From the NCBI GenBank assembly GCA_932294295.1, contig OW028575.1, forward strand, positions 39,248,253-39,312,252: DNA of 64,000 nt, in the 5' to 3' direction. A program made the translations under genes and the position numbers. The stretch comes from Alitta virens (taxonomy: Eukaryota > Annelida > Polychaeta > Phyllodocida > Nereididae). Position 1 is the stretch's first letter; every line of letters starts with the position of its first letter. Shown here in pieces: positions 1 to 8,140 of the stretch. The notes beneath the pieces were generated by a model. That model searched no databases. It had not been told where the DNA came from and saw only the letters and a program-made list of their open reading frames with translations.

Positions 1-20
1 CATCCAAAAGCTTTCTCTTA

Positions 21-219
21 CTCCATGTATATGGGTGAGACTTATTTGACATTTCAACATGTAACTCTCCGTTGTCACTCCATGTATATGGGTGACAGCA
101 TCGGAGCATCAACAATATTATCTTACTCCATGTATATGGGTGAGACTTGTGCAACTGCTTCATCAGATCAGATTCCAATGGGACCCGCTATGCTTCTCAC
201 TCCATGTATATGGGTGGGC
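21..219. repeat. Four copies of a 20-bp motif with unique spacers
   Basis: The motif CTCCATGTATATGGGTGA starts at 21, 78, 126 and 200, almost unchanged each time, with unrelated spacers of about 37, 28 and 54 bp. The core CCATGTATATGGG is close to palindromic. Copies 1-3 are in one reading frame (spacings 57 and 48), but copy 4 is shifted (74), so the conservation is of DNA rather than of a peptide. The window begins inside the cluster, so more copies may lie to the left. The function is unknown; it may be part of an interspersed repeat. Confidence 0.75.
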
Positions 220-229
220 CGTTGGCGGT

Positions 230-665
230 GAGCTCTTTGGGGTTTTGCTTCGCTATGGCGCCCTCAGGGAACCCCTCGAGGACTTTGTGTAGATCTCGCA
301 ATATTTCTTACATAACTTCTATTACTACTTTACTGTTACTGATTTATAATTTTCTCTGTTTCAATTTTTAACTTGTCTCTATGTTCAACCTTAAATTGTC
401 TCATGTAGTATTGTAGAATTTAGCTAGTCTACTTCTCTTTATTTCACATGTACTTACCATTTAGTATTATTTACCACTTATGCAATATACCGGTAAATTT
501 AAATTCTGCAAACTACTTGTAAAATTGAACTGTTTAACTTCATTATTATTTCAATTATTATATTAATAAAATTTATCTAATTCCAATTCTCTTTGAGTTC
601 TTGTCAACAAAAAAAGTACTTATCAAACTGAAAGTTGGACGGAATTTCCTTCATTTAAATTTAAG
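230..665. other. AT-rich non-coding stretch
   Basis: I see no gene or clear repeat here. It is AT-rich sequence downstream of the 3' end of the minus-strand SAP-SWIM-YqaJ gene. Confidence 0.6.
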
Positions 666-671
666 TTTATT
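666..671 (-). terminator. Poly(A) signal AATAAA of the SAP-SWIM-YqaJ gene
   Basis: The minus strand reads AATAAA about 12 bases beyond the stop codon at 683-685. This fits a very short 3' UTR. It is the nearest canonical signal; use of this site is inferred. Confidence 0.5.
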
Positions 672-682
672 GGTTTTAACCA

Positions 683-3284
683 TTACACAAAGTATCTATC
701 ATATGATTTAAATACAAACTTGCTTATAAGAGCTGATCTAAAGTATTGTTTGTAGAATGACTCCAAGTTCTTGACCATGGAAGTAATAAACTGGTCATCT
801 CTGGCGATTTCAATGATTTTGAAGTCCACTAAGGTAAACACAATGAACAGGCATCTGGAGTGGTTGGTACACATGAGTTTTCCTTGTACTTGATAGTAAT
901 ACTGATGGTCATGGCATAGCGTCATACCTTCGTCACCAAACTTTACATAAGGTACATTGGTTGGATTAGTCATCTTGTCCTTGGCGGTAAAGGGACATTT
1001 CACCTCCAGGATGGTATAACTGTCTACCAGTCGGTCAGGAGAAGCCGCCAACCATGGATTTGTGGAATCCACAAAAAGCCCACATTCAACAGTTTTGTGT
1101 CCAGTGATGCGCTCAAATGCCTCCACGGCAACACTTTCATATTTAATGCCATGAGAAGTTGCTTTTGATGAAAAATGCTTTTTGTGTATGAAACTTCTGG
1201 CCAAAGCATGAAAGTTGGTTGCAGATGTAGCTTTGCTGATGCGGCCAAAATTGGATGATGTAAGCCGATGTTGTCGTTGCAGCATCCACTCCTTATTTTG
1301 TACTTGACCGAGTGTATTTTCTTCGATGCGAGTTTTTTCCTCCATGGTAATTGATTCCAGCTGAAAAAAATCATTCATCTGAGCTTGAATCAATCTAGCA
1401 TTCATTGTTTGATTATTATTAAGGTGATCTTAACAGACAAGTACCTTGTTATCCTGAAAGAAGCGGTCATCACTTCTGCCAGCATAGTCATGCATAAAAT
1501 TTGTTGTTATGGGATTTGCTGGAGGGTACAACATCTGTACGGGCATCTTTCGATCATCCTGAAAAGAAAGTATAGAATTATTCAAAGCACTGTTCAGCTT
1601 GACGCAGATGAATACTTAAAGTGTAGAGAGTGAGAAGATTTTTATTTATGTGACACGTGCACAAAAACATCACATATACAAATTGAACAAGTACACCCAG
1701 CCCCATATGGGCATATCTGTCACAGTAATATACTGATTAAAGCCTTACCTAAAAGCCATCTTTTGCCACAGCAGTAAACTTTCCAAATGCCTATTTACCG
1801 ATAGTTAATTTTAAATTTTAAACAGCATACATATGTCTGATAACAAAAGCTTAAGTGCTGAAAATTTGAACAACTGCATTGAAAGATACTCACAACAAAA
1901 CTTAATACTTTGTTCCGGAACAAATCTGGATAGCCAGTCATGTTCCTTCTCTGCACAGGCCGCGGATCGAACTCCCATTCCTTTTTTCTGAGCATCGCCA
2001 GGTGGCTGGTCTTCATAGGGGAACCTTTGTAGGGCTTTGCATGGTGAAAGGTTTGAAGTCTCTAGAAAAATAGTTTTTGTGTGTTAGTCATGATTTTGCT
2101 TAATCCCGATATAGATTTTATTCTTATTTGGAGCTGCTTTTATTCATTTACCAATATGTTCCGTAAGAATATCACAACTTACTTGTGTGCAGGTCTGTTC
2201 TGTCAGCATATCACCAGTAGAGGAAAATATCATTAATCCATAGAGTAAGGTAGCAATATGTTTGCAATGCCCAGATGGTCCCTCTCCTGCAGTGCATGTA
2301 CACTGACATTCCTCAATGACTCCAAATGCATCAATTCTGACATCAACTGTATAAGAGGTAGACTTGGGGTATTCGGACCACACTTGTCCTTTCAAAAATG
2401 AAGTGGTACCCTGCTTTGCTTGACGCACATACCGAATGTATCTGAAACCGAGTTATACAATTTATTGTATAGATATAAACAAAGTAAAAATTCTTTTAGT
2501 TAATGTAATTGGTGTAAAATTATCAACACACCAGTTATACAAATGTGAAATAGGTATTTATGTCCATATTAAGCAAACAACAAGATTATGGAGAACTGCA
2601 GAATTACCTTTCTTCATACATGTCTTTGCACTTCTCTTCAAATTCCTTTTCGTTGGATTGAAGATATTCTTGTATTCTCTTCATGAGAACATTTGGAATT
2701 TTTGTGCCATTGTGTACATCAGTAAATAATTCTGGACCTGGCACTGTCATCCAAAATTCTCTGGCCTTTTCCCCCACTTTCTCAGAAATGCCCATCTTGT
2801 CCAGTGACTCCAGTCTGTGTATAATAATATAAAAAATTCTTAGAAATCCATATTAAGTAATTTTATAAGTATTTCAGGTTTCAGACTGTGCAGTGTACAG
2901 TACATGCAGCACCCATAATAAATGCATGATGAAATATTGATATCCATGCATGCTGTGTATTGTCATGATGCAAAACCACATGTCAATAACAATTAATAAA
3001 TAAATATAGATATACATTTTTACTAGAATTTAAAGACAATAAAACACATACAATGACCATAGTATTGTAAATCTATTTTGTGCAATGATGTTAAATTTTG
3101 TTTGTTGATGTCATGTGTTATGTGAGTACACACCTGTTGTTTATCTTAGTTCATAGCCATAGGCCTACACAGTGTTTATTTACCTTGTAATCAAATCTTT
3201 CTTTCTTCCTGACGTGGATTTTCCCCTGCTCTTGAGCTCTGCTATCAGTGCTAAACACTTCCACTCGGTATATTTAGTTGTCAT
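683..3284 (-). CDS. SAP - SWIM zinc finger - YqaJ nuclease protein (508 aa, 6 exons)
   Basis: My splice model, minus strand, is 3284-3184, 2814-2608, 2441-2183, 2061-1894, 1558-1445 and 1360-683. All junctions are GT..AG, phases agree, and it gives 508 residues and a TAA stop. The start ATG at 3284 has A at -3. Residues about 10-45 form a SAP-like DNA-binding helix pair (LKSRGKSTSGRKKDLITRLE). Residues 148-164 give a SWIM zinc finger: C148-x-C150 ... C162-x-H164. Residues about 300-470 are a YqaJ-type PD-(D/E)XK nuclease: RLTSSNFG at 315-322, E358, SPD with D392, LEVKCP with E402 and K404, and YYYQVQGKL with Q440. YqaJ enzymes are recombination exonucleases related to phage lambda Exo. The fold and catalytic residues are complete, so the gene looks functional. 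It could be a host gene or the accessory gene of a DNA transposon (YqaJ proteins accompany ISL2EU-type elements, as I recall); a DDE_Tnp_4 transposase relic lies divergently 1.1 kb away. Exon joins are inferred, not proven. Confidence 0.8.
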
Positions 3285-3354
3285 TGTGTTTGGTCAAAGG
3301 TTACTTGAAAAAACGAACACAACACTGCAGCTACACAAGTTTGTTTACATACGT

Positions 3355-3425
3355 TCTACACTCGAGCGATAATGCGCACGGTAGGATCGGTCGCAGCGCC
3401 TCCCCGCGGAAATTTCGCGTGACAA
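3355..3425 (-). promoter_or_regulatory. CpG-dense putative promoter of the SAP-SWIM-YqaJ gene
   Basis: About ten CpG dinucleotides fall within roughly 65 bases in otherwise AT-rich, CpG-poor DNA, 70-140 bases upstream of the start codon at 3284. Such an unmethylated-looking island is what a 5' regulatory region would show. No TATA box was recognised. Confidence 0.35.
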
Positions 3426-3810
3426 CCTCATTACAATATGGTTTAGTAATATACTTCTCACTTCATCCACCAGAGGACAGGCAATGCAGCGTCAACTACA
3501 TAAGATATAGTTTATAGATGGCGCCACATTATTGGAGTAACCTAGCCTTGTCCAGCAACACATGTATGGAAAAACAATTAGGAACCATAGTAAATTTTTT
3601 AATCATATATTAGGCCTATGGAGAAAATGTATTATTACAAGATGCATAAAGACTATACAATTAGAAACTGGGTTAGACTTCTTGCTGGCATTTCTGTCCA
3701 TTTTATTCTGATCTACGTATTTTATGGATAATTATCCACAACAAAATAAAAAGTGTATATTTATTTTAAATCCTACTATAGCTTTTATCATATGTCCTTA
3801 GACATGATAT

Positions 3811-3889
3811 GTGTGTGTGTGTGTGTGTGTTTTATTGTTTAACGCCTCATCAGCACCTGAGTGGGCTATGTAGAGGCTCTCTAGGTTAT
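3811..3889 (-). mobile_element. Truncated SINE-like element, family B, with 13-bp TSD
   Basis: A 79-bp insert starts with (GT)n and contains GCCTCATCAGCACCTGAGTG and TAGAGGCTCTCTAGG. It is flanked by perfect 13-bp duplications TTAGACATGATAT (3798-3810 and 3890-3902). The same body recurs in the longer copy at 8303-8561. The simple-repeat end lies at the left, so the element is in minus orientation with its 5' part missing, as expected of target-primed retrotransposition. Confidence 0.75.
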
Positions 3890-3902
3890 TTAGACATGAT
3901 AT

Positions 3903-4195
3903 AAAATAAAAGCAAAATTTATGCATTACCCATCATGTATAATTATATATATATATATATAAGTAAATAATTTGGTAAATATCAGAAATTAAGGTGTGTG
4001 AAATATTGCTAATATTTAGTCTTTTTTTACTTATTTAACTAAATCAGAATAACAGAGCGCTAATTTTTATTAAATTCATCACATGCATTTGGCCCGGAGT
4101 GCTACTTCAAGGAAATGTCATCCTGGCTTTTGAGAATGGGAAAGGTTTAAATTAATAAATTTACTTAAATCGTTCAAGTTAATTGGAGATACTAT
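3903..4195. other. AT-rich sequence without recognised genes
   Basis: It contains a (TA)n run near 3945-3961 and AT-rich sequence. I see no coding signal. Confidence 0.5.
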
Positions 4196-4240
4196 CAGGG
4201 GTGGATCCAGACACTTTTGGTTGGGGGGGGGGGGGGGTTG
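4196..4240 (+). mobile_element. Possible hAT-type terminus with poly(G)
   Basis: CAGGGGTGGATCCAG followed by a run of 15 G resembles the ends of non-autonomous hAT elements, which often begin CAG(G)GGCGGATCCAG. Only one end is seen and no matching partner or 8-bp duplication was found, so this is tentative. Confidence 0.3.
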
Positions 4241-4509
4241 GGTCATCGGGATCGATAAGCTTGGGCATAAAATGGTTATTAGCATGTTCTGCTCTGGAAA
4301 CTAAGAAAAAATTGTTTATAACCATTGTGTAAAACATAGCAAAGATATGGCAATGTGACTTTCAAAAAGTGGAAATGGAAATGAATAATTATGATAGGTT
4401 TCCCAAATACCATTGGAGCAGTCGATGGAGCTGAAATTCGAATAATGAGGCCTACAATGGAGCACACTTTTGTGAACCGTAAGGGCCACCATGCCCTGAA
4501 CATCCAGGT

Positions 4510-4694
4510 GTGTGTGTGTGTGATTAGGGCTTTACGTCCTGTATTTCTGCACCAGTTGGGCTAATTAGGACAGGCAGGAACTATGGCAATGAGACGAAGG
4601 ATGAAACAGCCATCCAACTTAGGCTCAACCGGGAATCGAAGCCGAGACCCAGCGGTTGGAAGCCCAGAGTGCTACCTCTGAGCTAGGCCCCCGC
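4510..4694 (-). mobile_element. tRNA-derived SINE, family A, copy 1
   Basis: This 185-bp insert has perfect 16-bp target-site duplications, CCCTGAACATCCAGGT, at 4494-4509 and 4695-4710. Read on the minus strand, it starts with a tRNA-like head: A box TAGCTCAGAGGTAGCG, an anticodon-like loop CTTCCAA (TCC, as in tRNA-Gly) and B box GGTTCGATTCC (here decayed). An unrelated body and a (CA)n tail follow. The duplicated target spans the exon 1/intron junction of the transposase relic, so the splice donor is present twice. Confidence 0.9.
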
Positions 4695-5770
4695 CCCTGA
4701 ACATCCAGGTATGCATGCATATCACATCTTGAAAACATTTACTGTTTATATTTACCCTTGTTTAATATCTGAAATCTTTCAAATCTGCCTGGCAGGGAGA
4801 CAAAATGCAGTTTTGCCGGGTAGTGTACATGATGCCAGAATCTTCTGAAGAAGTGCACTGTATCAGCGACTTGTAATATATTATATTATTGATTTATTTT
4901 AAAGTAACCGTTTCGTCTCCCATTCTGTATGCTGATTCAGAATCTGTATTTTGATGTGGGGTTTACATTTACTAAATAAAGGACTTCCTCCTCCATGTGT
5001 TTAACAAGATGACTGCTATTGTGAATAGCTGGTATTAAAGCTGGAATATAAACATTACACGACTGGCAACAGGTCAACTTAAAATATTATACATCATAAA
5101 AATACAAATATGATAAATACCCTAAAACTAATACTAGTCAAATTTTTTCCACTCGCAAAACATGTTACAGTGTATGTAATATACACACGGAAACACAATA
5201 GCTAAGAATACTACACATCATTTTCATGACAGTCTTCAGTTAATAGTCCAAATTTGTTAATTCTTGTTCTATTTTGCAGGGAAGCTCCAAGGGTGGATGA
5301 TTGGCTATCCATACCTGCCTTTTCTTATGACACCATTTCCAGCCCCAAGGAACCAGGCAGAGCAGACATACAATGATGCTCTTTGCGGCACCAGGGTTGT
5401 TGTGGAGCAGGTTTTTGGAATATTGAAGCGAAGGTTTTATGGCCTTCACACAGAGCTAGGCATGACCCCAAAGAGAGCTTGCATTGTAATATTTCATGTT
5501 ACTTTATTGTGGTATCTAAAACTAAAACCAATTTAGGCCCTCAAGTCACATAAATATATTCTGATTTTAGGCCTTCAGGTTATTCAGTGAAAAAGTGGAG
5601 GGGGGGGGGGATGGAGGGAACTTGGGGGAACTAATATCACCTAAAAACAGTTTTCAGTGAAAAATCTGTATAAAATTGATCAAAATCACTACTTTTTCAG
5701 TTTTGACCTTGAAATTAGTCTTACGGGAAAAATAATAACCCAAAACAATCTTCCCCTGTGGTTATAGGTG

Positions 5771-5953
5771 TGTGTGTGTGTGATTAGGGCTTTACGTCCT
5801 GTATTTCTGCACCAGTTGGGCTAATTAGGACAGGTAGGGACCAGGGCAATGATACGAAGGATGAAACAGCCATCCAACTTAGGCTCGACCAGGAATCGAA
5901 CCCGGGACCCAGCGGTTGAAAGCCAAGAGCGCTACCTCTGAGCTAGGCCCCTG
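5771..5953 (-). mobile_element. tRNA-derived SINE, family A, copy 2
   Basis: A full-length 183-bp copy with 19-bp duplications (TCCCCTGTGGTTATAGGTG) at 5752-5770 and 5954-5972. The minus strand shows intact pol III A and B boxes (GGTTCGATTCC). The sharp duplications and small divergence from copy 1 indicate fairly recent activity. Confidence 0.9.
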
Positions 5954-6112
5954 TCCCCTGTGGTTATAGGTGAAACCTATATAAATGCTAACAATGACTA
6001 AATGAAAAAAAATGGTGAAGCCCCACAATGCACTGCAATGCAAAAAAAAAATACTATCAAATTCAGCCAGTATGTATCATTGTATCACTATGTATAACAG
6101 CCTACGTCAGGT

Positions 6113-6587
6113 GTGTAAGTGTGTGTGTGATTGGGGCTTTACGTCCTGTATTTCTGCACCAGTTGGGCTAATTAGGACAGGCAGAGACCATGGCAATGTG
6201 TGTGTGTGTGTGATTAGGGCTTTACGTCCTGTATTTCTGCACCAGTTGGGCTAATTAGGACAGGCAGAGACCATGGCAATGTGTGTGTGTGTGTGATTAG
6301 GGCTTTACGTCCTGTATTTCTGCACCAGTTGGGCTAATTAGGACAGGCAGAGACCATGGCAATGAGACGAAGGATGAAACAGCCATCCAACTTAGGCTCG
6401 ACCGAGAATCGAACCCGGGACCAAGCGGTTGGAAGCCAAGAGCGCTACCTCTGAGCTAGGCCCCTGCCCACCATGGCAATGAGATGAAGGATGAAACAGC
6501 CATCCAACTTAGGCTCGACCGGGAATCGAACCCGGGACCCAGCGGTTGGAAGCCCAGAGCGTACTACTGACCTAGGCCCCCGCCCTC
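6113..6587 (-). mobile_element. tRNA-derived SINE, family A, internally amplified copy
   Basis: The 3' body module, from the (GT)n through GATTAGGGCTTTACGTCC to ACCATGGCAAT, occurs three times in tandem with a period of about 85 bp (6116, 6198, 6282). The tRNA-like head module occurs twice (about 6363-6470 and 6478-6587). Flanks share only TCAGGT. Removing the insert gives CAG|GTAGTCAGTGCC, a plausible original splice acceptor for the last transposase block. Confidence 0.8.
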
Positions 6588-6684
6588 AGGTAGTCAGTGC
6601 CTGTGCTATTTTGCACAATATGGCACTTGATCACGGCGATATCCTGCCAGCCCCGCCTGCCGTAGGCCAACCAGTTGCTCCAGA

Positions 6685-8060
6685 GTAAGTCCAACAAGCA
6701 GAGGGAAACGGTGCGGCTGTGAGGGTTCACATATTGCGAAATTTTTTCAGTGTATGATGATTCCAAGATAATGCTGAGCCAATAATTGACTTCAGTGACT
6801 CTAACAGTATCCAAATATCACATTTATTTTGTAAATGAAAACTAATGGAAATATCCTATTAGGTTTATATGTCGAAGTTGTAATATCAAAGTGGTGCCTG
6901 TTGATCAGCACACAATATTTATTTGTAGTAATTTTCATTTTTTGGTAAAATTGTCACGCGCAATTTAAACATTTTCAAACCCTGTGTAAACTGCTGTAAA
7001 ATAATTTTAAATAAAATTTTGTTTGTAATTGAAAGTGAACAGATCTTGTTATTTAATTCACAAAAATATATACAATTTTGTTTTTCTTCCCAGTCTGCAC
7101 AGAGCCGTAATCGATCGTAAAACGGTAGACTAACACATTAATCTAGGTTATTTTACATATATATTGATTGTATTCATGCCTCAGAGGAAGTATTATTAAT
7201 GGAAAACCGTTACCGGGAGATCGGCGGCAAAAGACCGCTAGCCCCCCTCAGGTTGTTAAGGGAGTCAGATGGGCCAAGAACTGGCCAGCATTGGTTTCCA
7301 CCAGCAGCTTCCCTTCTGCTTGTCCCCCCTCAATCTTTTAGGGATCGCCAACACTGGTTTCCCCCAGCACTTTCCCTGCTCATCCATATACCACAAGTTT
7401 AATATTTATTAAGAATTTCTAAAAAATAATTAATAAATTAAATCACTTTGATTTTGTTTATGTCTATCATAGTCTATGGGATAATCTAATTATATATATT
7501 TCTTTTTTATTCAAACAAAATGGCCTATTTCACTGAAGCATGTTACAAGTCAAATTGAAATGGGTAATGAATGGCAATGATTAATTATTTAATAATAAGA
7601 GATGATAAATTAAGTAGCATTTAATAGCTTTTAATTATTCATCTTTTTCAAAAATAAATTTTCTGAAACATGCACTGAGGAAATCATAGGGTATTAGGCC
7701 TATGTAAGTTATAATTCACAACATTTGAATGCTTAAAATTACAGTAATTTTGGTCATCATTTAGGCCTTCAACTTTTATTAGGATAAGACTTTTTATTTT
7801 CATTTTTGCAGAGAAGGTCGTAGGCCTTATCGACACTTAATAGGGTCTCGAAAGAGAGCCTAATTAAGCTGTAGTTTATTGATATTATAGGCCTGAGGTT
7901 ATTCTAGCATTAATGCTAGGTAATTTTATATAAATTATCATTATTTTTCAAATGTGAATATATATATATTCATGGAGCTTAAATTATCATCAATAAGTTC
8001 ATACTCTCTCTTGATTTATCATCAACTCGTTATTATCCCCAATTTAACATTTCTTTACAG
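6685..8060. other. AT-rich non-coding stretch
   Basis: I recognise no gene or element. A short imperfect duplication near 7285-7375 (two GGTTTCC-CCAGCA segments about 70 bases apart) is the only local structure. The open frames here have no recognisable protein character. Confidence 0.5.
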
Positions 8061-8124
8061 AAAGAAGATTGTTGTACCACCTAGTGTGCTGACGGAAGTC
8101 AATGAATGCAAGGGAGATGTCAAG
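8061..8124 (+). other. Putative 64-bp exon of unknown gene
   Basis: The block is bounded by a good acceptor (TTTCTTTACAG) and donor (CAAG|GTAAAA). It encodes KKIVVPPSVLTEVNECKGDVK minus its last residue in the open frame. I do not recognise the peptide. It lies just before the TNP2-like pseudogene start and may belong to the same or an accompanying transposon gene. Confidence 0.3.
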
Positions 8125-8140
8125 GTAAAAATATCCCATA

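Larger units (their letters stand above)
4397..6684 (+). pseudogene. Harbinger-like DDE_Tnp_4 transposase relic
   Basis: Four exon-like blocks are similar to HARBI1/PIF transposases. Block 4397-4507 carries IGAVDGAEIRI, with the first catalytic Asp at 4424-4426, and FVNRKGHHALNIQ, then a GT donor. Block 4796-4876 (GDKMQFCRVVYMMP) follows a CAG acceptor in matching phase but ends in TAA. Block 5280-5485 carries YPYLPFLMTPF and RVVVEQVFGILKRRF with the catalytic Glu. Block 6590-6684 carries VVSACAILHNMALDHGD and ends at GTAAGT; it joins block 3 in phase. The segment before YPYL should hold GDSGYP with the second catalytic Asp, but here reads GWMIGYPY, so that Asp is gone. No N-terminal DNA-binding part was found. 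SINEs sit in three introns or intron edges. It is inactive. It could also be an ISL2EU relative, since both use the DDE_Tnp_4 fold. Confidence 0.75.

Noticed and set aside
21..219. CRISPR-like look of evenly conserved repeats with unique spacers
   Set aside because: Spacers vary from 28 to 54 bp, there are only four repeats and no cas genes, and the DNA is clearly from an animal genome.
4246..4262. ATCGATAAGCTTG resembles a cloning-vector polylinker
   Set aside because: Only about 13 bases match and the sequence continues into native DNA on both sides. Chance is the simpler explanation.
4510..4694. Functional tRNA gene on the minus strand
   Set aside because: The acceptor stem and anticodon stem do not pair well and the unit is embedded in a dispersed SINE with target-site duplications.
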